DNA of 64,000 bases. It comes from Ferrovibrio sp. Lineage in GTDB: Bacteria > Pseudomonadota > Alphaproteobacteria > Ferrovibrionales > Ferrovibrionaceae. The stretch lies in the NCBI GenBank assembly GCA_017991315.1, contig JAGOQS010000001.1, positions 744,001-808,000 of the forward strand, given 5' to 3'. Shown piece after piece: positions 55,403-64,000 of this stretch. Positions within the stretch are counted from its first letter, which is position 1. Each line of letters begins with the position of its first letter. The position numbers and the translations under genes are program-made. A model generated the notes under the pieces. The model was not told the DNA's origin. It saw nothing but the letters and a program-made list of their open reading frames with translations, and did no database searches.

Positions 55403-56761
55403 ATGGCTATTGAGATTTTGATGCCCGCCCTTTCGCCGACCATGACGGAAGGCAAGCTGTCCAAATGGCTGATCAAGGAAGGCGACACGGTGAAGGCCGG
55501 CCAGGTAATGGCCGAAATCGAGACCGACAAGGCGACGATGGAATTCGAAGCCGTCGATGAAGGCGTGCTGGAAAAAATCCTGATCGCCGAAGGCACCGAA
55601 GGTGTTGCCGTGAACACGCCCATCGCGCTGCTGCGCGGCGAAGGCGAAGCGGCGGCTCCGGTGGCGAAGGCTGAAGCGCCGAAGGCTGCGGCACTGGTTG
55701 CCGCGCCCGCAGTGGTGACTGCGCCTGCCGCCGCACCGGCCAAGGAACTGGCCGACCCCGATATTCCGCCGGGCACCGAGATGGTGACAATGACCGTGCG
55801 CGAGGCGCTGCGCGAGGGCATGTCGGAAGAAATGCGCCGCGACAAGAGCGTGTTCCTGATGGGCGAGGAAGTCGGCCAGTATCAGGGCGCCTACAAGATC
55901 AGCCAGGGCATGCTGGATGAATTCGGCCCGCAGCGCGTGATCGACACGCCGATCACCGAGATGGGCTTCACCGGCCTTGGCGTCGGTGCGGCTTTCGGCG
56001 GCCTGCGCCCCATCGTCGAGTTCATGACTTTCAATTTCTCGATGCAGGCCATCGACCAGATCGTCAACTCGGCGGCCAAGACGCTTTACATGTCTGGCGG
56101 CCAGATGGGCTGTCCCATCGTGTTCCGCGGCCCGAATGGCGCCGCCGCCCGCGTCGCCGCGCAGCATAGCCAGTGCTATGCCGCGTGGTATTCGCATATC
56201 CCGGGCCTCAAGGTGGTGGCGCCGTATTCGGCGGCCGACTTCAAGGGCCTGATCAAGGCGGCGATCCGCGATCCGAACCCGGTGATCTTCCTGGAGAACG
56301 AGATTCTCTATGGCCGCAGCTTCGAGGTGCCGAAGCTGGACGACTACGTGGTGCCGATCGGCAAGGCGCGCATTGCGCGGGCCGGCAAGGATGTCACCCT
56401 GGTGGGCTATGCGATTTCGGTTGGGTATTGCCTGCAGGCCGCCGAGAAGCTGGCCGAGCAGGGCATCGAAGCCGAGGTGATCGACCTGCGCACCATCCGC
56501 CCGATGGATACCGCCACGATCATCGCCTCGGTGCAGAAGACCAATCGCCTGGTCACGGTGGAAGAGGGCTTCCCGCAATCCGGCATCGGCGCTGAAATCG
56601 CCGCCCGGGTCATGGAGCAGGCTTTCGACCATCTCGATGCGCCGGTGCTGCGCGTCACCGGCAAGGATGTGCCGATGCCTTACGCGGCCAATCTCGAAAA
56701 GCTTGCCTTGCCCAGTGTGGCTGAAGTGATCGAGGCGGCGCGCGCCGTCTGCTATCGCTGA
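55403..56761 (+). CDS. pdhB: pyruvate dehydrogenase E1 beta subunit with an N-terminal lipoyl domain
   Basis: The 452-residue protein begins with a lipoyl domain (1-80; lipoyl Lys43 in ETDKATM) joined through an Ala/Pro linker to the E1-beta transketolase-like domain (about 130-450, with [31 protein letters not shown] and [13 protein letters not shown]). A lipoyl domain on E1-beta is a known alphaproteobacterial variant. Its lipoyl domain is nearly identical to that of PdhC, and 59 bases of DNA are exactly the same, suggesting recent exchange between the two genes. Confidence 0.95.
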   Translation: MAIEILMPALSPTMTEGKLSKWLIKEGDTVKAGQVMAEIETDKATMEFEAVDEGVLEKILIAEGTEGVAVNTPIALLRGEGEAAAPVAKAEAPKAAALVAAPAVVTAPAAAPAKELADPDIPPGTEMVTMTVREALREGMSEEMRRDKSVFLMGEEVGQYQGAYKISQGMLDEFGPQRVIDTPITEMGFTGLGVGAAFGGLRPIVEFMTFNFSMQAIDQIVNSAAKTLYMSGGQMGCPIVFRGPNGAAARVAAQHSQCYAAWYSHIPGLKVVAPYSAADFKGLIKAAIRDPNPVIFLENEILYGRSFEVPKLDDYVVPIGKARIARAGKDVTLVGYAISVGYCLQAAEKLAEQGIEAEVIDLRTIRPMDTATIIASVQKTNRLVTVEEGFPQSGIGAEIAARVMEQAFDHLDAPVLRVTGKDVPMPYAANLEKLALPSVAEVIEAARAVCYR

Positions 56762-56772
56762 AGGAGCGCGCC

Positions 56773-58074
56773 ATGCCGACAGAAATCCTGATGCCCGCGC
56801 TTTCGCCGACTATGACGGAAGGCAAGCTCGCCAAATGGCTGATCAAGGAAGGCGACACGGTCAAGGCCGGCGACGTGATGGCCGAGATCGAGACCGACAA
56901 GGCGACGATGGAATTCGAAGCCGTCGATGAAGGCGTGCTGGAAAAGATCCTGGTCGCCGAAGGCACCGAAGGCGTCGCCGTGAACACGCCCATCGCTGTG
57001 CTGCGTGGCGAGGATGAGAAGCCTGGCGCGGCGCCTGCTGCCAAGGCTGCGCCTGCCGCTGCGGCGCCGGCTCCTGCTGCCGCTGCTGCACCGGCGCCGA
57101 AGCCGGCCCCGGCTGCGGCACCGGCTGCTGCATCTGCTCTGGCCCATGCCGGCGAGCGCGTGTTCGCGTCGCCGCTGGCCCGCCGCATCGCGGCGGATGC
57201 CAGCCTCGACCTCAAGGCGATTGCCGGTTCCGGCCCGCATGGCCGTATCGTCAAGGCCGATGTCGAAGCCGCCAAGGCTGGTGGTGGCGCCAGGAAGGCG
57301 GCTCCGGCCGCCGCCGCCGGTGCGCCGGCGCCGAAGCCCGCAGCGCCTGCCGCTGCCGGCCCGGGCGCGCGCCAGCTCGCCGACCTGCTCAAGATGCCGT
57401 ATCGCCTTGAGCCGCTGTCGATGATGCGCAAGACCATCGCGCGGCGCCTGACTGAGTCGAAGCAGACGGTGCCGCATTTCTATCTCACCATCGATTGCGA
57501 GCTGGATGAATTGCTCAGCCTGCGCACTCGGCTGAATTCCAAGGCGGAGAGCAAGATCAGCGTCAATGATTTCGTGATCCGTGCCGTGGCGCTGGCGCTG
57601 AAGAAGGTGCCGGCGGCGAATGGTTCCTACGACGAGAGCGGGCTCCTCTACTATGAGCATGCCGATGTCTCTGTCGCGGTGGCGACGCCGAACGGCCTGA
57701 TCACGCCGATCGTCAAGGCGGCAGAAGGCAAGGGCCTGGCGCAGATCGCCGCCGAGACCAAGGACCTCGCCGCCCGCGCCCGCGATGGCAAGCTGAAGCC
57801 GGAAGAATTCCAGGGCGGCACCTTCTCGGTGTCCAACCTTGGCATGTTTGGCATCAAGCAGTTCGCCGCCGTGATCAACCCGCCGCAGGGCTGCATCCTG
57901 GCGGTGGGTGCCGGCGAGCAACGCGCGGTGGTGAAGAACGGCCAGTTGGCTGTCGCTACCGTGATGAGCTGCACGCTGTCGGTCGATCATCGCGTTGTCG
58001 ATGGCGCTGTCGGTGCCGAATTCCTGCAAGTCTTCAAGGGCTATGTCGAAGACCCGCTGACCATGCTGCTGTGA
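56773..58074 (+). CDS. pdhC: dihydrolipoyllysine acetyltransferase (E2 of pyruvate dehydrogenase)
   Basis: The 433-residue core protein transfers the acetyl group to CoA. Order: one lipoyl domain (1-80; Lys43), Ala/Pro linker, E3-binding domain (about 130-170: [21 protein letters not shown]), a second linker, and the catalytic domain (about 210-433) ending with the active-site [14 protein letters not shown] (His and Asp). It starts 11 bases after pdhB. The single lipoyl domain plus the one on PdhB gives two per E1/E2 set. Confidence 0.96.
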   Translation: MPTEILMPALSPTMTEGKLAKWLIKEGDTVKAGDVMAEIETDKATMEFEAVDEGVLEKILVAEGTEGVAVNTPIAVLRGEDEKPGAAPAAKAAPAAAAPAPAAAAAPAPKPAPAAAPAAASALAHAGERVFASPLARRIAADASLDLKAIAGSGPHGRIVKADVEAAKAGGGARKAAPAAAAGAPAPKPAAPAAAGPGARQLADLLKMPYRLEPLSMMRKTIARRLTESKQTVPHFYLTIDCELDELLSLRTRLNSKAESKISVNDFVIRAVALALKKVPAANGSYDESGLLYYEHADVSVAVATPNGLITPIVKAAEGKGLAQIAAETKDLAARARDGKLKPEEFQGGTFSVSNLGMFGIKQFAAVINPPQGCILAVGAGEQRAVVKNGQLAVATVMSCTLSVDHRVVDGAVGAEFLQVFKGYVEDPLTMLL

Positions 58075-58084
58075 GGCCCAGGGT

Positions 58085-58801
58085 ATGAATAAAGTCTTGG
58101 GCATGAGCAAGGTCGCGATTGTCACCGGCGCCGGCAAAGGCATGGGCGCCGGCATCCTCAAGCAACTGGCCGCTGAGGGCTACAAGGTTGCCGCCATGTC
58201 GCCGTCGGGTGCCGCCAAGACGCTGGCCGAGAGCGTCGGCGGCATCGGTCTTGCCGGTTCCAACGCGGTGGCGGCGGATGTGGAGGCGTTGGTCAAGCTG
58301 ACGCTCGACACGTTCGGCCGCATCGACGCGGTGGTGAACAATACCGGCCATCCGCCCAAGGGGCCGCTGCTGGAGATCACCGACGAAGCCTGGCTGCAGG
58401 GTTTCGAGCTGGTGCATCTGAGCGTCGTGCGCATGCTGCGGCTGGTGACGCCGGTGATGGAGCGCCAGGGCAGTGGATCAATCGTCAATCTGCTGACCTA
58501 TGCGACGCTGGAGCCGGAAGCGGATTTCCCGGTCTCAGGCCCGGTGCGCGCTGCGCTGGCGGCTTTCACCAAGGTCTATGCCGATCTCTATGCGCCCAAG
58601 GGTATCCGTATCAACAACGTGCTGCCGGGCTTCATCGACAGTCTGCCGGAAAAAGCCGAGCGCAAGGCCCGCATCCCGATGGGGCGCTATGGCCGCGTGG
58701 CGGAAATCGCTGGCGCCGTGAGTTTCCTGCTGTCTGACGCCGCCGGCTACATCACCGGGCAGAATCTGCGCGTGGATGGCGGCATCACCAAGTCTCTTTA
58801 G
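58085..58801 (+). CDS. SDR-fold protein lacking the catalytic Tyr-Lys pair, in the pdh operon
   Basis: A 238-residue short-chain dehydrogenase-fold protein between pdhC and lpd. The dinucleotide loop TGAGKGMGAG and the NNTG motif are kept, and the C-terminal DAAGYITGQNLRVDGGI is normal. At the active site, however, the usual YxxxK is replaced: FPVSGPVRAALAAFTK aligns Ser152 with the tyrosine and Arg156 with the lysine. So the classic reduction chemistry is not expected. ATG 58085 has GAGG eight bases upstream; ATG 58106 is an alternative. It may be a NAD(H)-sensing or structural partner of the complex; that is inference. Confidence 0.8.
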   Translation: MNKVLGMSKVAIVTGAGKGMGAGILKQLAAEGYKVAAMSPSGAAKTLAESVGGIGLAGSNAVAADVEALVKLTLDTFGRIDAVVNNTGHPPKGPLLEITDEAWLQGFELVHLSVVRMLRLVTPVMERQGSGSIVNLLTYATLEPEADFPVSGPVRAALAAFTKVYADLYAPKGIRINNVLPGFIDSLPEKAERKARIPMGRYGRVAEIAGAVSFLLSDAAGYITGQNLRVDGGITKSL

Positions 58802-58810
58802 GAGAGAGCC

Positions 58811-60217
58811 ATGAGCGACACGCAATTCGATGTCATCGTCGTCGGCAGCGGTCCGGGCGGTTACACCACGGCGATCCGCGCCACCCAGCTTGGTTTCAAG
58901 ACTGCGATCATCGAGCGCGAGCATCTCGGCGGCATCTGCCTGAACTGGGGCTGCATCCCGACCAAGGCGCTGCTGCGCTCGGCGGAAATCTATTCCCATA
59001 TCAAGCATGCCGAGGCTTTCGGCTTCACGGTCGAAGGCAAGGTCACGATCAACGCGCAGAAAGTGGTGGAGCGTTCGCGCAAGGTGGCGGCGCAGCTTTC
59101 CGGCGGCGTGAAACACCTGATGAAGAAGAACAAGATCACGGTGTTCGATGGCCATGGGGCGCTAAATGGGCCCGGCAAGCTGAAAGTGACCAAGGACGGC
59201 AAGCCGGTGGCTGATCTCACCGCCAAGCACATCATCCTCGCCACCGGCGCGCGGGCGCGCTCGCTGCCCGGCCTGGAGCCGGATGGTAAGCTGGTCTGGA
59301 CCTACAAGGAAGCCATGGTGCCACAGGGCCTGCCGAAGTCGCTGCTGGTGGTTGGCTCCGGCGCCATCGGCATCGAATTCGCCAGCTTTTACCGCACGCT
59401 CGGCGCTGAGGTGACGGTGGTTGAGGTGATGGACCGCGTGCTGCCGGTGGAGGATGAGGAAATCTCCGGCCTGGCGCGCAAGGCATTCGAGAAGCAGGGC
59501 ATGAAGATCCATGTCGGCACCACGGTGACGGCCCTGAAGAAAGGCACCGACAGCGTCACCGCGACGCTCAAAGACAAGGCCGGCAAGGAAAGCTCGATCA
59601 CCGTCGAGCGCGTCATCCTCGCCGTCGGCATCGTCGGCAATGTCGAGAATATTGGTATCGAAGGCACCAAGGTGAAGGTCGACCGCACCCATATCGTGGT
59701 GGACGACTACAGCCGCACCGACGAGCCCGGCGTCTATGCCATCGGCGACCTTACCGGCCCGCCCTGGCTGGCGCACAAGGCCGGCCATGAAGGCGTGATC
59801 TGCGTCGAGAAGATCGCCGGCCTCAAGGACGTGCATCCGCTCAATACCTCGAACATCCCGGGCTGCACCTATTGCACGCCGCAGATTGCCTCGGTTGGCC
59901 TCACCGAAGCGGCCGCCAAGGCCAAGGGCCATGAGGTTAAGGTCGGCCGCTTCCCGTTCCTGGCCAATGGCAAGGCCATTGCGCTGGGTGAGCCGGAAGG
60001 CCTGGTTAAAACCGTGTTCGACGCCAAGACCGGCGAGCTTCTCGGCGCCCATATGATCGGCGCGGAAGTGACCGAGATGATCCAGGGCTTCGGCATCGCC
60101 AAGACGCTGGAAACCACCGAGGCGGAACTCATGCATGCCGTGTTCCCGCACCCGACTTTAAGCGAAATGATGCATGAGTCGGTGCTGGATGCTTACGGCA
60201 AAGTGTTGAATTTCTAG
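58811..60217 (+). CDS. lpd: dihydrolipoamide dehydrogenase (E3)
   Basis: The 468-residue flavoenzyme reoxidises lipoyl groups and reduces NAD. It has the FAD motif VIVVGSGPGGYTTAIRA, the redox disulfide GGICLNWGCIPTKALL, the NAD domain GSGAIGIEFASFYRTLGAEVT, and the C-terminal HAVFPHPTLSEMMHESV with the catalytic His-Glu pair. It starts 9 bases after the SDR-type gene. It probably serves the pyruvate and possibly other keto-acid dehydrogenase complexes. Confidence 0.97.
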   Translation: MSDTQFDVIVVGSGPGGYTTAIRATQLGFKTAIIEREHLGGICLNWGCIPTKALLRSAEIYSHIKHAEAFGFTVEGKVTINAQKVVERSRKVAAQLSGGVKHLMKKNKITVFDGHGALNGPGKLKVTKDGKPVADLTAKHIILATGARARSLPGLEPDGKLVWTYKEAMVPQGLPKSLLVVGSGAIGIEFASFYRTLGAEVTVVEVMDRVLPVEDEEISGLARKAFEKQGMKIHVGTTVTALKKGTDSVTATLKDKAGKESSITVERVILAVGIVGNVENIGIEGTKVKVDRTHIVVDDYSRTDEPGVYAIGDLTGPPWLAHKAGHEGVICVEKIAGLKDVHPLNTSNIPGCTYCTPQIASVGLTEAAAKAKGHEVKVGRFPFLANGKAIALGEPEGLVKTVFDAKTGELLGAHMIGAEVTEMIQGFGIAKTLETTEAELMHAVFPHPTLSEMMHESVLDAYGKVLNF

Positions 60218-60269
60218 GGATTTCTGCCGGTATCGCGGGCTTTGGCGCAACGTGCTATCTAATTGAGTC

Positions 60270-60737
60270 ATGAAAGAGCATTTCCTGCGCAAGCTGGCGG
60301 AGATCGAGAAGCGCAACGCCCAGACCACGGATGACCAGGAGCGCCTGGCTCATGCCAAAGCGCGGCGTGAGCGCGAAGGCTTCGATCGCTTGGCGCTGCA
60401 TCTCGATACGGTGGCGATGCCGGCCTTCGAGGCTTTTGCCGAGGTTCTGGCCGAACGCCGGATTGTGGTGAAGCCGCGTTTCGATGCCGGCGTTTTTGAA
60501 CGCGCTGCCGAATTGCCGCCGCTGGCGGAAGTGGTGGTGGAGCGTGGCAATGGCAAGCATTACGCGCTTTCCTATCGCCTCGACGGCGCTAGTTATGTGA
60601 TGCGGCTGTCGCTGGGCAGCATGGAGCGCAAGGCGATCCTGCCGCCGGCCCGCCTGACCGCCACCAGGCTGCGCGGCGACCTGGATGTGCTGCTGGAAGC
60701 CGTGCTGACGCCCGAGAGTAGCGTGAGGAAGCCGTGA
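60270..60737 (+). CDS. protein of unknown function coupled to lipA
   Basis: I do not recognise this 155-residue protein. It is soluble, with a basic helical N-terminus ([29 protein letters not shown]) and a C-terminal part of probable beta structure ([20 protein letters not shown]). The last codons overlap the GTG start of lipA by four bases (GTGA), so its translation is coupled to lipoate synthesis. ATG 60270 has no strong ribosome site. Position between lpd and lipA makes a lipoylation or complex-assembly role plausible but unproven. Confidence 0.65.
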   Translation: MKEHFLRKLAEIEKRNAQTTDDQERLAHAKARREREGFDRLALHLDTVAMPAFEAFAEVLAERRIVVKPRFDAGVFERAAELPPLAEVVVERGNGKHYALSYRLDGASYVMRLSLGSMERKAILPPARLTATRLRGDLDVLLEAVLTPESSVRKP

Positions 60738-61681
60738 CCGATTTGACTCCCAACCTGCGCCACCCCGAGAAGGCCCACAAGCCGGATACGCCGGTGCTGC
60801 GCAAGCCGGAATGGATCCGCGCCAAGGCGCCGACCTCGCCGGAAGTGGCCGAGACGCGCAAGCTGATGCGCGATTTGAAGCTGAATACCGTCTGCGAGGA
60901 AGCGGCCTGCCCGAATCTCGGCGAATGCTGGAAGCAGAAGCACGCCACCGTGATGATCCTCGGCGCCGTCTGCACCCGCGCTTGTGCCTTCTGCAATGTC
61001 GCCACCGGCAAGCCGGTGGGCATCGACCATGACGAGCCGGACCATGTCGCCGAAGCGGTCGGCAAGCTCGGCCTGCATCATGTGGTGATCACCTCGGTGG
61101 ACCGCGATGATCTGGCCGATGGCGGCGCGAAGCATTTCGTGCGCACCATCCAGGCGATCCGCCGTGCTTCGCCGGACACGACGATTGAAGTGCTGACGCC
61201 GGATTTCCTGCGCAAGCCGGGTGCCATCGAGGCGGTGGTGGAAGCCAAGCCCGATGTCTACAACCACAATCTCGAGACCGTGCCGCGCCTCTACCCCACC
61301 ATCCGGCCTGGTGCGCGCTATTTCGCCTCGCTGCAACTGCTCGCCCGCGTGCGTGAACTCGATCCGGCGATTTTCACCAAGTCCGGCCTGATGGTCGGCC
61401 TGGGCGAGGAGAAGCTGGAGCTGATGCAGGTGATGGACGACCTGCGCGTCGCCGATGTGGATTTCCTCACGCTGGGCCAGTATCTGCAGCCGACCCGCAA
61501 GCATGCGGCGGTGGCGCGCTTCGTGCCGCCGGCGGAATTCATCGAGTTCAAGACGCTCGGCCTCGCCAAGGGCTTCCTGCGCGTCGCGTCCTCGCCGATG
61601 ACGCGCTCGTCGCATCATGCGGGTGAGGATTTCGCCGCGCTGAAGGCCGCCCGTCTCGCCAAGCTGGCTGCCGCGGAATAA
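60734..61681 (+). CDS. lipA: lipoyl synthase
   Basis: The 315-residue radical SAM enzyme inserts two sulfurs into octanoyl groups. Both clusters can be seen: [13 protein letters not shown] (auxiliary cluster, first and later cysteines) and [10 protein letters not shown] (Cys-x3-Cys-x2-Cys, radical SAM cluster). The closing [15 protein letters not shown] contains the serine that binds the auxiliary cluster. The start is GTG 60734 overlapping the unknown gene; the stop shares one base with the coq10-like start. Its substrates include both lipoyl domains of PdhB and PdhC. Confidence 0.96.
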   Translation: MTDLTPNLRHPEKAHKPDTPVLRKPEWIRAKAPTSPEVAETRKLMRDLKLNTVCEEAACPNLGECWKQKHATVMILGAVCTRACAFCNVATGKPVGIDHDEPDHVAEAVGKLGLHHVVITSVDRDDLADGGAKHFVRTIQAIRRASPDTTIEVLTPDFLRKPGAIEAVVEAKPDVYNHNLETVPRLYPTIRPGARYFASLQLLARVRELDPAIFTKSGLMVGLGEEKLELMQVMDDLRVADVDFLTLGQYLQPTRKHAAVARFVPPAEFIEFKTLGLAKGFLRVASSPMTRSSHHAGEDFAALKAARLAKLAAAE

Positions 61682-62118
61682 TGCCGACCCATGCCGAGAA
61701 GCGGGTGCTGCCGTATCGCCCGGACCAGCTTTACGACCTCGTGGCTGCCGTCGAGCATTACCCGGTCTTCCTGCCCTGGTGCATCGGTGCCCGGATCCGC
61801 GAGCGGTCGGAGACCCTGCTGGTTGCCGACCTGATCATCGGCTTCAAGGTGTTCCGCGAGCGCTTCACCTCGCGCGTGACCCTGGACCCGAGCAAGCAGC
61901 GCATCGATGTTGCCTATAGCGACGGGCCGTTCAAATACCTGCGCAACCACTGGATATTCCATCCGCATCCGCAAGGCTGCGAGATCGACTTCTTCGTCGA
62001 TTTCGAGTTCCGCAACCGCATCCTGCAAAAGACGATAGAGTTACTGTTCAGTGAAGCCGTGCGGCGCATGGTCGCGGCCTTTGAAACCCGCGCCGAGGCA
62101 TTATACGGTAAGAAGTAA
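61681..62118 (+). CDS. COQ10/RatA-type START-domain protein (ubiquinone-binding)
   Basis: A 145-residue helix-grip (START-like) protein of the COQ10/RatA family. Segments KRVLPYRPDQLYDLVAAVEHYPVFLPWCIGARI and DGPFKYLRNHWIFHP match the family, which binds ubiquinone or other lipids; some homologues are called ribosome association toxins (RatA), but in this setting beside lipA the COQ10-type role is more likely. Its ATG shares one base with the lipA stop (TAATG). Length is typical. Confidence 0.88.
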   Translation: MPTHAEKRVLPYRPDQLYDLVAAVEHYPVFLPWCIGARIRERSETLLVADLIIGFKVFRERFTSRVTLDPSKQRIDVAYSDGPFKYLRNHWIFHPHPQGCEIDFFVDFEFRNRILQKTIELLFSEAVRRMVAAFETRAEALYGKK

Positions 62119-62151
62119 GCGTCCCGCCCACCGAACGATGGGAGTCCGCCA

Positions 62152-63579
62152 ATGCTTGCCTTGCCGCCGACCAGTAACCTGATCTCCAGCAGCCTGATCG
62201 AGAAGGGCCTCAAGGGCCTGCGCGATGCCTGGCGCGGCATTTCTGGCGGCGACGCCAGCCTGGGCCGAGATGGCATATTGGGGCCGAAGGACCGCGACAG
62301 GTTGCTGGCTCTGTTCCGCGATTGCCTGGAGGAACGCGGCGGCGAAGTGACCGCCCGGGCCCGCGCTGCTTCGCTCGGGCGGCTCTATCTCGGGCTCAAC
62401 GAAGAAGGCCGATTGGCTTTCCTGCAGGCGTTGGCGAGCGATTTTGGTGCGGCGCCGGCTGGTGTCCAAAGTGCTATCGATGCAGTACTCAAAGCCGACG
62501 ATCCGGTGGCGCGACATAAGGCCGAGCGCCGCTTGCGCCAGTCGCTGACTCCGGCGCGGCATCGTTTGCTTACCCAGTTCACAGCCTTGCCGCAGGGCGT
62601 GAAGTTTCTCGTCGACATGCGCGCCGATGCCAACCGCTTCACCCGGCAGGCGCCGGAACTGGCGATCTTGGATGCGGATTTGGAAGACCTGTTCGCTGCC
62701 TGGTTTGATATCGGCTTCCTGGAATTGCAGCGCATCACCTGGAACAGCCCGGCGGCCCTGCTGGAAAAGCTGATCGCTTACGAGGCGGTGCATGCTATCG
62801 AAAGCTGGGATGATCTGCGCAACCGATTGGACAGCGACCGCCGCTGCTATGCTTTCTTCCATCCGCGCATGCCGCTGGAGCCGCTGATCTTCGTGGAAGT
62901 GGCCCTGGTGCGCGGCATTGCCGGTAATGTGCAGGCGTTACTCGACCAGAGCCAGCCGGTGCTGGAAGCCGCCGCCGCCGATACCGCGATCTTCTATTCG
63001 ATCTCGAACACGCAAACCGGCCTGCGCGGCATCTCGTTCGGCAACTTCCTGATCAAGCGCGTGGTCGATGACCTGAGCCGCGAATTGCCAAACCTGAAAA
63101 CCTTCTCCACGCTATCACCGATCCCGGGCTTCCGCTCCTGGCTCAAGGAAGCCATCGCCGAAGGCCTGCCCAATGTGGTGAAGAGTGCCGAGCGCGATGC
63201 GCTCTCGGCCGCACTCGGCAAGCGTTTCTCCAAGGGTATGCTGCCGGAAATCCTGGCCGACAATGCCTGGGCCGATAACGAGGAACTGGCGGCGGCCTTG
63301 AAGGCACCGCTGCTGCGGCTTTGCGCGCGTTACCTGCTCACCGCGCAGAGCAAGGGCAAGCCGCGCGATCCGGTGGCGCGTTTTCACCTGAGCAACGGCT
63401 CGCAGGTGCATCGCCTCAATTGGCTCGGCGATCGCTCGAAGAAGGGCTTCAAGGAATCCGCCGGCCTGATGGTGAATTACCTCTACCGGCTGGATGAGAT
63501 CGACGCCAACCACGAACGCTTCGTGCGCGATGGCACCATCGCCGCGTCCGGCGAAGTAAAGCGGCAGGCGGATATATAA
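62152..63579 (+). CDS. malonyl-CoA decarboxylase
   Basis: The 475-residue protein belongs to the malonyl-CoA decarboxylase family. It has a helical N-domain (about 20-170) and an acetyltransferase-like catalytic domain (about 175-460). Family segments include SWDDLRNRLDSDRRCYAFFHPRMP, TAIFYSISNTQTGLRGISFGNFLIKR, LKTFSTLSPIPGFRSWL, and the late FHLSNGSQVHRLNWLGD and GLMVNYLYRLDEID. The enzyme releases CO2 from malonyl-CoA to give acetyl-CoA, avoiding inhibition of fatty acid breakdown or supplying acetyl-CoA. It interrupts the lipA-coq10-cinA order. ATG 62152 follows GGGAG. Confidence 0.9.
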   Translation: MLALPPTSNLISSSLIEKGLKGLRDAWRGISGGDASLGRDGILGPKDRDRLLALFRDCLEERGGEVTARARAASLGRLYLGLNEEGRLAFLQALASDFGAAPAGVQSAIDAVLKADDPVARHKAERRLRQSLTPARHRLLTQFTALPQGVKFLVDMRADANRFTRQAPELAILDADLEDLFAAWFDIGFLELQRITWNSPAALLEKLIAYEAVHAIESWDDLRNRLDSDRRCYAFFHPRMPLEPLIFVEVALVRGIAGNVQALLDQSQPVLEAAAADTAIFYSISNTQTGLRGISFGNFLIKRVVDDLSRELPNLKTFSTLSPIPGFRSWLKEAIAEGLPNVVKSAERDALSAALGKRFSKGMLPEILADNAWADNEELAAALKAPLLRLCARYLLTAQSKGKPRDPVARFHLSNGSQVHRLNWLGDRSKKGFKESAGLMVNYLYRLDEIDANHERFVRDGTIAASGEVKRQADI

Positions 63580-63586
63580 ATCCGCT

Positions 63587-63680
63587 CGTCATGCCCTGCG
63601 GAGGCAGGGCATCCATGAGTTGATTTCTTTAAAATGCAAAAAAGAACGCGTGGATGGTCTGCCTGCGCGGACCATGACGG
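63587..63680. repeat. two-hairpin palindromic intergenic repeat (RIME-like)
   Basis: Two 9-bp stems with 4-base loops (63591-63599 with 63604-63612; 63654-63662 with 63667-63675, the second with one T-G pair) lie about 40 bases apart. The outer ends CGTC and GACG and the inner CATCCA and TGGATG are also inverted copies, so the whole element is one large palindrome. Its start CGTCATG and end CATGACG resemble dispersed elements of alphaproteobacteria. Confidence 0.65.
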
Positions 63681-63681
63681 T

Positions 63682-64000
63682 TTACTGGGTGGCTGTCGCC
63701 ATTTCCATCGCCATGGTGAGGGCATCGCGTACGGTTGCCAGACGTACCTTGCCGCGACCGATATCGCCGTAATCCATCTGGGCATGGCGCGTTTCCGCGC
63801 CCTTGCGTGCCACTGCTATATGCACGCGACCGGCCGGCTTGCGGCCAGAGGCGCCGGGGCCGGCAACGCCGGTGCAGGCGATGGCGATATCGGCGAGGCT
63901 ACGGCGCAATGTGCCTTCCGCCATGGCGCGGGCGACCGGCTCCGAGACCGCGCCATGGCCGGCGACGATCTCCGCCGGCACGCCGATACTGGCTGATTTG
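63682..64000 (-). CDS. cinA: CinA-family C-terminal protein (NMN deamidase-like), partial
   Basis: The window ends inside this gene: the visible 106 residues are the C-terminal part, read on the minus strand from beyond 64000. They include [24 protein letters not shown] and [26 protein letters not shown], the diagnostic blocks of the CinA C-terminal domain, which removes ammonia from nicotinamide mononucleotide. No N-terminal part is seen, so I cannot tell whether it is the short PncC form or full CinA. It converges on the malonyl-CoA decarboxylase gene, with a large palindrome between. Confidence 0.87.
   Translation of the reverse strand, partial: KSASIGVPAEIVAGHGAVSEPVARAMAEGTLRRSLADIAIACTGVAGPGASGRKPAGRVHIAVARKGAETRHAQMDYGDIGRGKVRLATVRDALTMAMEMATATQ

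Noticed and set aside
61681-62118. RatA toxin interpretation of the START-domain gene
   Set aside because: RatA naming is based on one E. coli study; the neighbourhood with lipA and the family consensus favour a ubiquinone-binding role, and no antitoxin gene is next to it.

Overview
The window is a GC-rich chromosomal segment with no rRNA, tRNA, CRISPR, insertion sequence or phage genes that I could find. The gene content (MipZ, DUF1489, a LexA box of the GTTC-N7-GTTC type, and the block ppiD-tpiA-secG-pyrG-kdsA-eno-ftsB-pdhABC-lpd-lipA-coq10-cinA) points to an alphaproteobacterium, most likely a free-living member of the Rhodospirillales or a relative. This is inferred from family knowledge and gene order; genus is not resolved.

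Layout. (1) 93-14264: a leucine/isovalerate degradation region. It holds isovaleryl-CoA dehydrogenase, a second acyl-CoA dehydrogenase, both methylcrotonyl-CoA carboxylase subunits, methylglutaconyl-CoA hydratase and HMG-CoA lyase, which together would convert isovaleryl-CoA to acetoacetate and acetyl-CoA. A block of transport and oxidoreductase genes (3043-7521) splits it, and DUF1489 and the division-site ATPase MipZ follow it. (2) 14387-21610: a tripartite tricarboxylate transporter (tctCBA) and, converging on it, a TAXI-type TRAP transporter with a secreted alpha/beta hydrolase. In both systems a strong hairpin separates the abundant binding-protein gene from the permease gene. (3) 21820-34309: a mixed region with a VWA protein/DnaJ-membrane-protein pair, lipoproteins, an RlmM-like methyltransferase, a membrane-anchored glutamate-synthase-like flavoprotein, HMCES/YedK, a small sulfur module (YeeE/YedE, CcdA, divergent TusA), an unfamiliar HTH protein and ComEC. 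(4) 34362-37738: lexA, with a promoter covered by one LexA box and followed by a second imperfect one, divergent from a chemotaxis receptor. (5) 37872-43172: a polysaccharide deacetylase-like protein, a PAS protein, a TPR-methyltransferase, a Tag-like glycosylase and trpE. (6) 43188-64000: the conserved core block from ppiD to cinA.

The core block carries several inserted lineage-variable genes: a lysine-2,3-aminomutase/EpmB-like radical SAM enzyme, a TetR/thioesterase divergent pair, a shortened glutathionylspermidine-synthase-like protein, an SDR lacking its catalytic Tyr/Lys inside the pyruvate dehydrogenase operon, an unknown protein coupled to lipA, and malonyl-CoA decarboxylase. The points most worth following up are the catalytically altered SDR, the GspS-like protein with a missing ATP-binding segment, the nested palindrome over the tetR promoter, the binding-protein hairpins, and the two-hairpin intergenic repeat after malonyl-CoA decarboxylase. 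I did not see a clear-cut new defence, mobile or biosynthetic system.
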